Assembly: GCF_002289565.1 (NCBI RefSeq)
Contig: NZ_NTFY01000004.1
Location: forward strand, 62,001-126,000
Source: Rhodopirellula sp. SM50
Lineage (GTDB): Bacteria; Planctomycetota; Planctomycetia; Pirellulales; Pirellulaceae
Direction: 5' to 3'
Length of the DNA: 64,000 nucleotides
Shown here: positions 18,306 to 27,815 of the stretch, piece after piece
Position numbering within the stretch: the first letter of the stretch is position 1
Layout of the letters: each line of letters begins with the position of its first letter
Made by a program: the position numbers and the translations under genes
Notes under the pieces: generated by a model
What the model saw: the letters and a program-made list of their open reading frames with translations, nothing else
What the model was told of the DNA's origin: nothing
Database searches by the model: none

Positions 18306-19103
18306 TTGAACGACAAGACGAAAGCTCGACCGATGACGGTCGACGATCTGCAAGATCTGTACGGTGAATTGCGCGGCAGCCGCTCGGCGCCGGCCATCAT
18401 GGACGCGCGAGCTTTTTTTCTCGAGCGACAGTGGGCCGATTCGCACACCAAACTGAACGAAGCCTACGAAAAATACCGCGAGAGCCGGCAACGGATCCTT
18501 CGCCAGGACCCCGAAAAAGAAGTCGACGCCAAAGCCAAAGATCGTGATCGACAGGTCAGGCGGTTGCAGCGGAAACAAGACAAGGCTCGCGAGATCATTC
18601 AAAAATTCGAAACGTATCTCCCGCAATTAGAACGGCTGGCTGAGAAAGATCGGGCCAAGGAAGTGAGCAAGGCTGCGACGCCCACCGACTCGCCATCCGA
18701 GCAACCCGACGACGACGACGCTCCCGACGTTCAAGTAACGCCGCCACTGCCGCAGGATCGCCAAATCGTCACCAAGGACTCCGTCGACGAAGCTTTCCTG
18801 AATCAGTTTTCCGTCCTGATCGGTGACCGACAGCTCGAATTTGTCAGTGGCCGGTTCGATTTTCAACCGCTGACCGATCCCCAGCAAGTCATCTCAGACG
18901 CCATCTATCTGCTTCGCAAGGGCGACCGCTGCATGATGATTCATGCCGAGACCCTGGCCGATGACACGGATTCCGATGACAACGCGAAATTGTTGTGCGT
19001 CGACATCGTCAAGGCCAAGAACCGTGTCGAGCTTTCACCCAACGCCATGGTCCGGCTCAGCCAAAAACGAAAGCTCGTCCTCCTGCTGACCAAAGTGGGC
19101 TGA
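18306..19103 (+). CDS. Conserved-looking hypothetical protein with coiled coil
   Basis: 265 residues from TTG 18306; ATG 18333 (MTVDDLQDLYGEL) is an equally possible start. Residues 35-115 are highly charged and helical (KYRESRQRILRQDPEKEVDA), likely a coiled coil. A Pro/Asp-rich linker (about 120-150) leads to a C-terminal globular part ending AMVRLSQKRKLVLLLTKVG. No catalytic motif or signal peptide is recognised. Codon use resembles the neighbours. Function unknown. Confidence 0.65.
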   Translation: MNDKTKARPMTVDDLQDLYGELRGSRSAPAIMDARAFFLERQWADSHTKLNEAYEKYRESRQRILRQDPEKEVDAKAKDRDRQVRRLQRKQDKAREIIQKFETYLPQLERLAEKDRAKEVSKAATPTDSPSEQPDDDDAPDVQVTPPLPQDRQIVTKDSVDEAFLNQFSVLIGDRQLEFVSGRFDFQPLTDPQQVISDAIYLLRKGDRCMMIHAETLADDTDSDDNAKLLCVDIVKAKNRVELSPNAMVRLSQKRKLVLLLTKVG

Positions 19104-19172
19104 CGCCCAAAATAAACACTAACCCTCCCTGCAACCGATCGGCGTCGTTCATCGCGATGAGATGGGCAAGAA

Positions 19173-19284
19173 GGTTGGTCAAAAAATTGGTTGGTCAAAA
19201 AATGAGAAACGAGAAATAGCACACGAATCACCCTGCCCTTCCCTGGCGGAATGCTTTATTTTTTGACCACCAAATGTTTTGACC
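19173..19284. repeat. Inverted repeat, family G (GGTCAAAAAAT type)
   Basis: Left arm 19173-19203 has two GGTCAAAAAAT words; right arm 19258-19284 is the approximate complement (ATTTTTTGACC, then GTTTTGACC). About 55 bp of unrelated sequence lies between. It sits between convergent genes and could act as a bidirectional terminator, although it has the form of a dispersed repeat. Confidence 0.75.
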
Positions 19285-19372
19285 CTTTCCCCGTCGTCCA
19301 ACGGGCGGTTTGAATCAAATGGGGTGGCGTTCAGCGAGAAGTGTCCATTTAAGCTTCGTTTTCAATGGATAC

Positions 19373-20965
19373 CTAATCCGTAAACGGTGATCGTTCAAAC
19401 ACCACGTCGTCGCTAACCCGCGGATCACCGGTCTGTTTCAGCTTTGACATCAGTCGCTGATGCAACGCTTCGCGGGTCACACGATGGTTCACATCCGTCG
19501 CCAAGTTGACCATGCAATGCGGGTCGGCTTGGATGTCGTACAGTTCGAACCTTGGACGTTTGCCCACCGCGTATTGAAACGATTCGGGATCCTGATCGCG
19601 ATGCGTCACCACCCAGGCTTTGGTGGGGCTCGCATCAAGATCGCCGAACGCGCTGAACGTGTTCTCGCGCAGCAACTCCAGCGACGGCATCGGGCCGTCT
19701 GCTCTGCCGAATCCCGCCGCATCACCCATCGGCCAACGGTCGGGCTCGAAATTGATGATGTACAAGTACTGGTCCGTGCGAATCGCACGTTGCGGATACG
19801 GTTTGTTGCCCTGGCGTGCTTTGGCGACGTGCCGCTCGCGACCGGTGAAGACGGCATCACGCGTCGGGTCGACCTGTCCGCCTTGTTCACTCGCAAAGAG
19901 GTTCAGCAATGACTTCGCGGTCATCACATCCGGAACACGCTCGCCCGCAGCTTCCAGGAACGTCGGTGCCAAGTCGGGCAGCGAGACGAAGTCGTCGACG
20001 ACGCGGCCGGGATGCTTGATACCTTGAGGCCAACGGATCGCCAGCGGAACGCTGGTCCCCAAATCGTACAGATTGCATTTGCCGCGGGTGACGCCGGGAA
20101 TCCCGTGGTCGCCACTGACCACCAAGATCGTGTTGTCCAGTTGTCCGATGCGGCGCAGTTCTTCCTGGATCACACCCAGCGATGCATCAAACGCCTGGGC
20201 TTCTCCCAGGTAATCGGCAAAGTCTTCGCGGACGACGTCGACGTCCGGCAGATATGGCGGCAGCTTTCCCTTCAAGTCGTCCGGGTTGATCCCCCACAGG
20301 GTCTTGCCGCTTCCGGCGATCCACTTTCGGTGACAGTTTGTCGGGCCGAACCAATAGCAAAACGGTGCGTCTCCATCGACCGCGCCGTCACCGTCGGCGT
20401 CCACGAACGAACGAACATTATTGCGAACTTCATCCAGCAACGCCGCCTTTCCCGCTTCATGGTCCTTGGCCTTCATCGCGTTTTGAGAAAACCCGTTGAA
20501 CTTGCGACCGTGTTTGTTGAACGAAGTGCGTTTGGCACCGTGAGGCGCATCGGCGGGTGATCCCGGCGACCAGACTTTGTAGGTGTGACCGATGCGGTAA
20601 CCGGATTGTTCCAGGATCAGCGGATAGGCGGGATTGGAAAAGTCCCAGATCGCACCCTGCAAGATCGACGCCCGACCGCAGCGCCAAAAGTGCTGACCAG
20701 AAAGCAGCGAGCTGCGACAGGGGGTGCACGACGGCGCACTGACATACGCCCGGGTAAACAGGATGCCGTCGGAGGCGATTGCGTCGAAGTGGGGCGTCGA
20801 GATGACATCGGACGGGCCACCGGGCTGAAGCTTTGCGTAGGCGCTGGCGTATTTACCCCAGTCATCGGCAAAGGCCATCACGATGTTCGGCCGCTCGGCG
20901 GCGCTACACGACAGCGCGACGAAGCCGATGGCCGTCGCCAATGCGAAGCTGACGATTCGATACAT
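19373..20965 (-). CDS. Secreted sulfatase (formylglycine-dependent)
   Basis: 530 residues. Signal peptide MYRIVSFALATAIGFVALSC with likely cleavage after SAA. Sulfatase motif Cys80-Thr-Pro-Cys-Arg84 in SAPSCTPCRSSLLSG; Cys80 should be converted to formylglycine by a maturase encoded elsewhere. Metal ligands: AFADDWG near residue 33 and VVSGDHGIPG in the middle. Overall it resembles N-sulfoglucosamine sulfohydrolase-type (type I) enzymes acting on sulfated glycans in the periplasm or outside. Such enzymes are abundant in marine planctomycetes. The exact substrate is not assignable. Confidence 0.93.
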   Translation of the reverse strand: MYRIVSFALATAIGFVALSCSAAERPNIVMAFADDWGKYASAYAKLQPGGPSDVISTPHFDAIASDGILFTRAYVSAPSCTPCRSSLLSGQHFWRCGRASILQGAIWDFSNPAYPLILEQSGYRIGHTYKVWSPGSPADAPHGAKRTSFNKHGRKFNGFSQNAMKAKDHEAGKAALLDEVRNNVRSFVDADGDGAVDGDAPFCYWFGPTNCHRKWIAGSGKTLWGINPDDLKGKLPPYLPDVDVVREDFADYLGEAQAFDASLGVIQEELRRIGQLDNTILVVSGDHGIPGVTRGKCNLYDLGTSVPLAIRWPQGIKHPGRVVDDFVSLPDLAPTFLEAAGERVPDVMTAKSLLNLFASEQGGQVDPTRDAVFTGRERHVAKARQGNKPYPQRAIRTDQYLYIINFEPDRWPMGDAAGFGRADGPMPSLELLRENTFSAFGDLDASPTKAWVVTHRDQDPESFQYAVGKRPRFELYDIQADPHCMVNLATDVNHRVTREALHQRLMSKLKQTGDPRVSDDVVFERSPFTD

Positions 20966-20987
20966 GTTGCAGGTTTGATCCTTAGTC

Positions 20988-21536
20988 TTATAGAAACAGA
21001 TCCGAAAGCGGGAGCTTTAGAGACGGATGGAAGGCTGGGCTCACGGTCGAATGTCGGTCGTGACGCGAGATCATTTGGTAACTGCCATTCGTTGGATCGA
21101 TGTGCCGATGGAGCGTTCGCCCATCCACGTCGACGACCCAGTATTCCCGAATCCCATGTCGGGCGTACAGTTGAGCCTTCTCGCCGAGGTCATACGTCAA
21201 ACTGGAATCTGCGACTTCCACCAATAGCAGGACATCATCCGCTGTCGGTCGGTTGCGTCCGTATCGCTTGGGAGCGAGAAGCGCAAAGTCTGGTTCCGGC
21301 ACACTGTCGCCGACCCGCAAACCCGATTGACAGCGAATCCTGCACTCATTCTTTGACACAAGTCCGGCCGCCCAGGCAAGCAAGAACTCAATGTAGTCAT
21401 CATGCACCGGCCCGGCTGGACTCATTTCTCTCAATTCTCCTCCGATGAATTCGATCTTGCGATCGAGACCAGCAAATGCACCTCGAGCAATCATTTGCTC
21501 GTACTCGGGGACTGACAATTTTAACGTCGCGCTCAT
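20988..21536 (-). CDS. Uma2-family (DUF820) putative restriction-like endonuclease
   Basis: 182 residues from ATG 21536, with AGGA upstream. The DUF820/Uma2 pattern is clear: LSVPEYEQMIARGAF, KIEFIGGELREMSP, VPEPDFALLAPKRYG, VLLLVEVADSSLTYD and YARHGIREYWVVDV, containing the PD-(D/E)xK-like Asp and Glu-x-Ala residues. The family is widespread in planctomycetes and cyanobacteria; its biological role is not established. In-frame starts upstream (to 21938) run through unlikely Arg-rich sequence. Confidence 0.88.
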   Translation of the reverse strand: MSATLKLSVPEYEQMIARGAFAGLDRKIEFIGGELREMSPAGPVHDDYIEFLLAWAAGLVSKNECRIRCQSGLRVGDSVPEPDFALLAPKRYGRNRPTADDVLLLVEVADSSLTYDLGEKAQLYARHGIREYWVVDVDGRTLHRHIDPTNGSYQMISRHDRHSTVSPAFHPSLKLPLSDLFL

Positions 21537-21709
21537 TTTGAATTCCTTGAAGAACCCCTCCATTGTAACATCGGTGGGGTGCTCGATTTCAACGCGACTC
21601 GGGATTTCGCCATCGACGTGTCGCACGGTGATCGACCGCGCGGGGAAAGCGGCTAAAATCGAATCCGACACGACCCGTTGCACTTTGTCAGCAGAGCGAA
21701 CCATCCGAG

Positions 21710-22342
21710 ATGCCTTGGCCGACGACAAACGGACTGCGAAATCTGCGGGGTGCCGAAGCGGATCTGGTGCGGGGGGCGATCGGAATGATGGTCGATCATC
21801 TTGTCGCCGAGCTGCGCGACGGCGAGCAAGCGTGGAAATACGGCGTGGAGTGGTTCGATCAGTGGGATGCCGGCCAGCGACTGTGGTTACTCGAGCGGGT
21901 CGCCGCGGCGCTGTTGGGAGCCGAAATCGTCGAGCCATCCGCTGCGATGTTTGATGCCACCGTCGACGCCATCTTCTATGAAGTCAACGACTTAGTACGA
22001 GTGGAGATCGAACAAGATGCGGTCGACGATTCGAACCGCTCGTGGCGACTGAGTGTGATCGATGCGTGGGAATGCCAAACCGATCGCCTATCCATCCTCA
22101 CGGCCGACAGTGTCGATCAACTGGCATGGCAAACCACGATCACCCAAATTGCCGATGCGATCTTGGGGATTCGGCTGTACCAGCGGGCGGAACATTTTCG
22201 CGACGCCGACTACGAGAAGACCGAGTCCTTCCTGCGTGATCGAGGTTTACCCGAAGACTACCTCACCCAGATCCCACCGCTGCGAACCGTCGATCAAACC
22301 CAGTGGTCGATCGATCGCATTCAAGCCTACGTGTTTGCGTAG
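21710..22342 (+). CDS. Hypothetical protein (no recognised domain)
   Basis: 210 residues from ATG 21710, acidic, mostly helical in appearance (MVDHLVAELRDGEQAWKYGV, QRLWLLERVAAALLGAEIV, ITQIADAILGIRLYQRAEHF). No signal peptide, membrane segment or catalytic motif is seen. Composition is like a real cytoplasmic protein. It is divergent from the Uma2 gene across a 173-bp spacer. Function not assigned. Confidence 0.65.
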   Translation: MPWPTTNGLRNLRGAEADLVRGAIGMMVDHLVAELRDGEQAWKYGVEWFDQWDAGQRLWLLERVAAALLGAEIVEPSAAMFDATVDAIFYEVNDLVRVEIEQDAVDDSNRSWRLSVIDAWECQTDRLSILTADSVDQLAWQTTITQIADAILGIRLYQRAEHFRDADYEKTESFLRDRGLPEDYLTQIPPLRTVDQTQWSIDRIQAYVFA

Positions 22343-22543
22343 ATCGAGCTGGATTATTGACCACCGCGACGTCGATGAACTGCGTGCAAGTGATTGATGA
22401 AGCGGACGGTTTTCGGATGGGCAGACGGTTCGGCGTGACCCGGCCCTTGAGGTGCGTCCCTGCGAGAGATTGCGTTGGCATCCTTGCCTGATGCAGGAGT
22501 GCCGTAACGTTGTGCGATCCCGTCCGGGATCGAGGGGAGGATT

Positions 22544-22607
22544 GGGGGCGTGGTCCGGAGGTGCCGCGGCGCTTACCTCCGGCTACTCGCTGTGATCCCT
22601 TCGGGAT
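22544..22607. repeat. Dispersed repeat, family I (copy 1)
   Basis: GGGGGCGTGGTCCGGAGGTG, CTACTCGCTGTGATCCCTTC and a terminal GGGAT, with hairpins GGAGGT/ACCTCC and GATCCC/GGGAT. The second copy is at 42196-42259. The rest of the gap 22343-22766 has a further hairpin (GATCCCGTCCGGGATC at about 22525) and no gene. Confidence 0.85.
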
Positions 22608-22766
22608 GCTCGGTTCGCTGCCGCTCGCCTGTGACATCAAACGGAGTGATACTTGCTAGCGGCAAGCCACAAGCCCTTCAAAAGGTCAGCCCTCATTGAT
22701 GTAAATCGGTCAACAAAGTGGCCTGACCCCGTTGCTCATGCGGTGTCGCGATCGCAAGCTGGAAGC

Positions 22767-23492
22767 TTACGCCACTTGTTGCGGCTGAACCGCGTGCAGT
22801 TCCATCACCCGGATCGGGTGTTCGGGGTCGTCTTTCATTTCCAGCTTGTGTTCGGTGTAGGTCCAAGGACGTTTGCCGATCCACTCGCGGAACTCGTTGG
22901 CGATGATGCGGTACGGATCACTCAATAAGACCACGCCGTCGGCAGCCAAATGATCCATTAAGCATTGCTCCAGCTCCGGCCACAATTGACGCAGGTAGGT
23001 AACGTCGCTGCCCAAGATGATCGGAAATTTTCGGTCCAGTCGATCGATCCCGAATCTCAACCGACGGATCTCACAGCGATCCGCGATCGGGTGACTGCTC
23101 AGCCGGACCAGATGCAGGGGGTCTTCTACTCCGTCGGTCAGCGTCACCTGAGCACCGCGGAGCGCCGCGGAGATGCCGGCATGGCCCGTTCCACAGCCCA
23201 ATTCCAACACCGATTGACCGTCCAGTTGTAGAGTCTCTAAAAAACGGTCCAAGCCGGACGCCGCCCGCCAGGTGGCCGCCCAAAAGGGGTCGATGACGCC
23301 GGTTTCACCGTCGTCCTGCCGTTTGCAAGCATCGATCAGCATCGCATCGGGGTCCGCTGCGACCGCCAGCGGCCAGGTTTTGCCCGCGATCGACGTGTCT
23401 TCCCAGCGCCAATCGAGCACTCCGTTGGCGGTGGCGATCAGCTCGGCGGGAAGATCCGCGGGGTGAATTTCAGTGGAGTCGGTGTGTGTCAT
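22767..23492 (-). CDS. Class I SAM-dependent methyltransferase (Methyltransf_16/FAM86-like)
   Basis: 241 residues from ATG 23492. SAM motif I VLELGCGTGHAGISAALRGA, acidic motif II VTLTDGVEDPL, and FPIILGSDVTYLRQLWPEL as the post-motif region typical of METTL-type protein lysine methyltransferases, preceded by the FWAATWRAASGL motif. The target is probably a protein, but this is inferred from the family only. Divergent from the cation antiporter gene. Confidence 0.82.
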   Translation of the reverse strand: MTHTDSTEIHPADLPAELIATANGVLDWRWEDTSIAGKTWPLAVAADPDAMLIDACKRQDDGETGVIDPFWAATWRAASGLDRFLETLQLDGQSVLELGCGTGHAGISAALRGAQVTLTDGVEDPLHLVRLSSHPIADRCEIRRLRFGIDRLDRKFPIILGSDVTYLRQLWPELEQCLMDHLAADGVVLLSDPYRIIANEFREWIGKRPWTYTEHKLEMKDDPEHPIRVMELHAVQPQQVA

Positions 23493-23601
23493 GGGTGCAA
23501 TTTAGCATGACCGTGTTTTCCTGCGCCCTATCCGCAAACAATTCGCTCCCAACTACACTTCGTTTCGTCCAGCCACCGTTCCCGCCCATCTCGAGAGTCG
23601 A

Positions 23602-24972
23602 TTGTCCGCTTCCGCCCCGTCTGATTCTCCTTCCCGCTTCGGCCTCGCCGTCTGGGTCACCGCCGCCTGTTTCCTCGGGCTGTGTGCCAGCTTCGGATGG
23701 GTGAGTCTGGCCCCCGCGTCGGTTGCCGCCAAGCTGACACTTGCGGTGTTTCAAATCGCGATGATTTCGATCGTGATTTGGCAAGCGTGCGACCCGTTCG
23801 CCGACGCCGCACAGTATTTGGGGGAACAGTGGCGGATTCCCAGCAGTGTTCGCGGCGCGACGTTGGACGCGGTTGCCAGTTCGCTACCCGAATTATTCAC
23901 CGGATTTTTCTTCGTCCTGTACGCCATGAACGCTTCGGTCTTGGCCCCGCCGGGGGAACCCGGCCTACATGCCGGCGAGGGATTTGGGGCGACGATCGCG
24001 ACCTGTGCCGGATCGGCGGTCTACAACATGATCTTGATTCCGGCGTTTTGCGGCATCGCCATCGCGTTGACTCGGCACCGCAAACCGATCATCGAAATCC
24101 ATCGCACCGTGATCACCCGCGACGGGTTGTGGTTTTTGGTCTGTGAAATCGTGCTGGTCGTGTTTCTGTTCAGCAAACAACTCTCCTGGCACCTGGCCGC
24201 GATCTTGCTCGGCCTCTATGGCGTGTATTTGATCTGGCTATGGATCGATGCCCGCAAGTATCGGATTGCCCGATCGGTGGCGATCGAGACGATTCGATCG
24301 ATCGACAAACCCAGCGATCAACAGATTCAATCCGCCCTGACCGATCATGGGATCAACGCGACGCCGAGTCTGATCGACTATGTCGCACGCGAGCTGCGGG
24401 GTGATAGCGATGACGAGGAAGGTGACGACGAAGTCGACTCAGCCGGCATGTTGTTCGGGCGGATCCAAATCCCGCTTCGCCCGTCGATCTCCTACAGCCT
24501 GTTGGTCGGCTCCACCGCGATCACCGCGATCGCCTGTTACTGGCTGGTGGAAGTCACCGTGTCGATCGCCACCACCCTGGACATCCCCGTGTTCTTTGTC
24601 GCCGTGATTGTTGCCGCGGCTGCCAGCAGTGTTCCCGATACGTTGCTGTCCATCGGAGCGGCCAAGCGCGGAGATGACGACGGTGCGGTCAGCAACGCCT
24701 TCGGATCCAACATCTTTGACATCTGCATCTGTCTGTCACTGCCGCTGATCGCCGGAATCTTTCTCAACAACGGGCAACCGATTGACTTGCTGATCGACGG
24801 CAAGCCGATGCCTGGTTTATTCGGTCTGCAGGTCCTGTTGCTGTCCTTGACCGTGATCACGCTGGCAATTCTGTCACACCGGTTACAACTGACGCTGCGA
24901 AAGTCGCTGGTCTTGGTCGGCTTGTACCTGGTGTTTATCGGCTACGCGGTGTTGGGGTCGCTGGGATTTTAG
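23602..24972 (+). CDS. CaCA-family Na+/Ca2+ (cation) antiporter
   Basis: 456 residues, inner membrane. Two alpha-repeats are visible: GATLDAVASSLPELFTGFFF with FGATIATCAGSAVYNMILI, and VIVAAAASSVPDTLLSIGAA with AVSNAFGSNIFDICICLSLP; each carries the conserved Ser-x-Pro-(E/D) and GS(N/A)xxN/D elements. An acidic loop (about 268-285, DSDDEEGDDEVDS) separates the halves. The TTG at 23602 is the start that includes the first hydrophobic helix; no ATG is well placed. Ion specificity (Ca2+ against K+) is not determinable. Confidence 0.88.
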   Translation: MSASAPSDSPSRFGLAVWVTAACFLGLCASFGWVSLAPASVAAKLTLAVFQIAMISIVIWQACDPFADAAQYLGEQWRIPSSVRGATLDAVASSLPELFTGFFFVLYAMNASVLAPPGEPGLHAGEGFGATIATCAGSAVYNMILIPAFCGIAIALTRHRKPIIEIHRTVITRDGLWFLVCEIVLVVFLFSKQLSWHLAAILLGLYGVYLIWLWIDARKYRIARSVAIETIRSIDKPSDQQIQSALTDHGINATPSLIDYVARELRGDSDDEEGDDEVDSAGMLFGRIQIPLRPSISYSLLVGSTAITAIACYWLVEVTVSIATTLDIPVFFVAVIVAAAASSVPDTLLSIGAAKRGDDDGAVSNAFGSNIFDICICLSLPLIAGIFLNNGQPIDLLIDGKPMPGLFGLQVLLLSLTVITLAILSHRLQLTLRKSLVLVGLYLVFIGYAVLGSLGF

Positions 24973-24995
24973 CAAGACCGCTGGGCTCGCTCCCG

Positions 24996-25109
24996 ATGGC
25001 ATCTACTTCCACGCCAAGCGGGGCGTTTTGGTTAGCGGTAGGGCGCGAGCCCTCCGGTCTTTCACGGTGTGTTGAAGCGCTACCGGACGGCTCGCGCCGT
25101 TCCGCTAAC
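24996..25109. repeat. Dispersed palindromic repeat, family A (copy 2)
   Basis: Near-identical to 8810-8926, including the left flank (CATCTACTTCCACGCCAAGC) and the hairpin 25031-25109 (GTTAGCGG ... CCGCTAAC). It is followed directly by a truncated second element. Confidence 0.9.
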
Positions 25110-25126
25110 ACCGTCGGACGGGTGTT

Positions 25127-25218
25127 TTCTTCGTCCTACACGCCCGTACGCTCGCGCGAAACGGCTGATCCCACGTGTGATCGGATTCAATCAACAGGCC
25201 GTCATACGTCCCGCTGGC
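25127..25218. repeat. Truncated right half of the composite repeat seen at 35 kb
   Basis: The sequence TTTTCTTCGT..CCCGTACGCTCGCGC, GATTCAATCAACAGGCCGT and the terminal CCCGCTGGC match the right half of 35240-35383 with scattered differences. The left half is missing and is replaced by the family A hairpin at 24996-25109. The match extends past the CAGGCCG end into the outer element, so the composite was already nested when it spread. Confidence 0.75.
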
Positions 25219-25221
25219 TTT

Positions 25222-25545
25222 TCACGATCGGGTCAGCACGGCGAATCGGATGTCGCTGATCTTGGCGTCGGGCAGTTGTTTGGCGATGTGCTTGATGATC
25301 GATCGTTTTTGAAACGTCAATTCCTGGATCGTGACGGAGTCTTTGGCAAAGACTTTGAGCACGCCACGATTGAGTTTGCCGACGGTGACTTCGGCCGCCA
25401 GATCGTTGCCGACGGCCGCCGCGATCGCTTCGTGGAATCGGTCGGTGGCCGCGATTTGTGCATACCCGCGTCGCGAGATCAATTGGCCGACGAGCGAGCC
25501 GATCGATTGAACGCGGGGTTTCGGCGGATCCGGCGGTCTATTCAT
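25222..25545 (-). CDS. DUF721/DciA-like protein (putative replicative helicase loader)
   Basis: 107 residues. DUF721 pattern: IGSLVGQLISRRGYAQIAA, then VTVGKLNRGVLKVFAKDSVTIQELTFQKRSIIKHI, the KH-like domain. DciA is the DnaB helicase loader in bacteria lacking DnaC/DnaI. The position close to dnaN and dnaA fits. It follows transaldolase by 9 bp on the same strand, so the two are likely co-transcribed. Symbol not given as certain because the family is divergent. Confidence 0.8.
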   Translation of the reverse strand: MNRPPDPPKPRVQSIGSLVGQLISRRGYAQIAATDRFHEAIAAAVGNDLAAEVTVGKLNRGVLKVFAKDSVTIQELTFQKRSIIKHIAKQLPDAKISDIRFAVLTRS

Positions 25546-25554
25546 CGGTGACGT

Positions 25555-26541
25555 TTAAACAGCAGCCTCGGCTTTTTCGCTGATCATCGTTTCCAGCTTG
25601 CGGATGTCGGCGGCAAAGCGACGGATCCCTTCGGCCGTTTTCTCGGTCGCCATGGCATCCTCATTTAATTCAAACCGAAACGTGTTCTCATCCATGGTGA
25701 CCTTTTCGATGCCGCTCTGCTTGGCCGTCGCTTCGTCGAGTTTCTTTTCGATCGGGTCGGTCGACGCTTGCAGTTCTGCCAGCAGATTGGGGCTGATCGT
25801 CAGCAGGTCACACCCGGCCAATTCGATGATCTGACCGACGTTGCGGAAGCTAGCACCCATGACTTCCGTTTTGTAATCGAATTTCTTGTAGTACTCATAG
25901 ATCTGCCCGACCGACTGGACGCCCGGGTCGTCGGCACCGCTGTATTCCTGTCCGGTCGACTTCTTGTACCAATCGTAGATACGACCGACGAACGGCGAGA
26001 TCAATTGCACCTTGGCTTCGGCACAGGCGATCGCTTGAGGCAGCGAAAACAGCAATGTCAAGTTGCAATGAATGCCATCTTTCTCCAGCACCTCGGCCGC
26101 CCGGATGCCTTCCCACGTCGACGCGATCTTGATCAGCACGCGGTCTCGCTCTATCCCTTCGCTGGCATACTGGTCGATCAGCCGCCTGGCCAGCTCGATG
26201 GTGCCCTGGGTATCGAACGACAGTCGTGCATCGACTTCGGTGGACACCCGCCCCGGAACGATCTGCAAGATCTCTTTACCGAACAGGATCAGGACGCGAT
26301 TGAGAATGCTGTCGATGCGTTCTTGCCCGCTGAGCGATCCACCGGCGTGTTCGTCGATCGCTTGTTCGATCAGGTGGGCATATTGCGGTTGGCTCGAAGC
26401 GGCCAGGATCAGCGAGGGGTTGGTGGTGGCGTCCTGCGGCGCGAACTCCCGCATCGATTCGAAGTCGCCCGTGTCAGCGACCACTTTGGTGAACTGTTTG
26501 AGTTGATCGAGCTGGCTGGCCGGATTTGAAACGTCGTTCAC
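25555..26541 (-). CDS. tal: Transaldolase
   Basis: 328 residues. Class I aldolase barrel with [19 protein letters not shown] (substrate phosphate side), [19 protein letters not shown] carrying the Schiff-base Lys, and [18 protein letters not shown]. Length matches the long (TalB-type) subfamily. It moves dihydroxyacetone units in the non-oxidative pentose phosphate pathway in the cytoplasm. It lies between dnaN (155 bp upstream) and the DUF721 gene (9 bp downstream). Confidence 0.96.
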   Translation of the reverse strand: MNDVSNPASQLDQLKQFTKVVADTGDFESMREFAPQDATTNPSLILAASSQPQYAHLIEQAIDEHAGGSLSGQERIDSILNRVLILFGKEILQIVPGRVSTEVDARLSFDTQGTIELARRLIDQYASEGIERDRVLIKIASTWEGIRAAEVLEKDGIHCNLTLLFSLPQAIACAEAKVQLISPFVGRIYDWYKKSTGQEYSGADDPGVQSVGQIYEYYKKFDYKTEVMGASFRNVGQIIELAGCDLLTISPNLLAELQASTDPIEKKLDEATAKQSGIEKVTMDENTFRFELNEDAMATEKTAEGIRRFAADIRKLETMISEKAEAAV

Positions 26542-26696
26542 GAGCGCTGTTCCCCTGAGTGGAGTGGTCTTGGTCCGTTGGATGATGATTCCGTCATCGG
26601 TAGCCTAGCATGGCCGCCTTCGGAGCACCAAACCGTATCCGTGCCCCATCCCCGCCGTTCGGGGGCAACGGCCGATCCTGCCCCCCAAAGGGTGTT

Positions 26697-27815
26697 TTAT
26701 CGATCTCGTGACATCGGCATGATCACGTACGAATAGCCATCGTCGGTGGTCATCAAGGCCGGCGACGCTCCGGATTCGATCTCGATCTGAAAACTCTGCT
26801 CGCGGTCGAGCACCTTGCAAAAATCAGCCAGGTAGCGGTGGTCCATCGTCAGCGTGATCGGTTCGCCGTCGTAGGCGATCGGCAATTCGATTTGTGATTG
26901 CCCGACATCCTTGGTGCTCGCTTCCAGTTTCAAGGTTCCGTCGCCGAACGTGAAATCGATGCCACGACTGTCTTGATCGGTCACGATCGCAGCCTGCCGC
27001 AACGCTGCAAACACTGGACCGACGGTCAGGTCCAATTGAACCGCGTCGTCGCGTTTGGGGATCACCTGCCGCCACGTCGGATAACGTCCTTCCACGAGCC
27101 TGGAATAGATCACCGCGGTTTTGGTTCGCAGCAACAAATCGCTTTGCCGCGCCGCGACATCCACCGTGTCTTCGTTTTCGTCGACCGCCCGTTCCATCAA
27201 TTGAATCGCCCGCGTCGGCACGATCGTGCTGGTGCCGCTGGTCTCGTGCCCGCCAATCGATTCGCCTTCGCCCTGCATGCTCGCCAGCCGTCGCCCGTCG
27301 GTTCCCACCGCCGTGACCGAATTGCCACTCATTTCCAACAGCACACCCCCGAGGGCGAATCGGCTGTTGTCGGTGTCGGTGGCGAAGACGGTTCGACGCA
27401 CCATCGAACGGAAAAACCGCGTCGAGATCACGTGGTATTTGTCTTCTTCGAATGACACCACCGGCGGAAACTCGTCCGGGTTGCTGCCGGGCAACCGAAA
27501 TTTGCTGCGGGCCCCGCTGACCTGAATCCCCGAATCATCGGTCTGCAACGTCAACGTCTCATCGTTGCTCTCCCGCAAGATCGCCATCATGCGTTGGACC
27601 GGCAGCAGCGCGGTGCCTTCGGTTTCGATCTCCACCCCTTCCTCGACTTCCAATCGGATCCCGACTTCCATATCGGTCGCGGTCAGCGTGAGCTTGCCGC
27701 CCGACGCGGTGATTTTCACATTCTGCAAGATCTCCTTGGGAGACCGAGCCGGGGCGACGCTGGCCGCCAGTGAAAAGGCATTCGTTAGAGGTTCACGCGA
27801 GCAAGATATCTTCAT
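26697..27815 (-). CDS. dnaN: DNA polymerase III beta sliding clamp
   Basis: 372 residues, the usual length. Starts MKISCSREPLTNAFSLAASV and has the three-domain clamp pattern: LTLTATDMEVGIRLEV, RRTVFATDTDNSRFALGGVL with VTAVGTDGRRLA, and C-terminal MTTDDGYSYVIMPMSRDR. It tethers polymerase III to DNA. It lies downstream of dnaA in the same orientation, but separated by 595 bp of non-coding sequence instead of the short spacer usual in other phyla. Confidence 0.97.
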   Translation of the reverse strand: MKISCSREPLTNAFSLAASVAPARSPKEILQNVKITASGGKLTLTATDMEVGIRLEVEEGVEIETEGTALLPVQRMMAILRESNDETLTLQTDDSGIQVSGARSKFRLPGSNPDEFPPVVSFEEDKYHVISTRFFRSMVRRTVFATDTDNSRFALGGVLLEMSGNSVTAVGTDGRRLASMQGEGESIGGHETSGTSTIVPTRAIQLMERAVDENEDTVDVAARQSDLLLRTKTAVIYSRLVEGRYPTWRQVIPKRDDAVQLDLTVGPVFAALRQAAIVTDQDSRGIDFTFGDGTLKLEASTKDVGQSQIELPIAYDGEPITLTMDHRYLADFCKVLDREQSFQIEIESGASPALMTTDDGYSYVIMPMSRDR

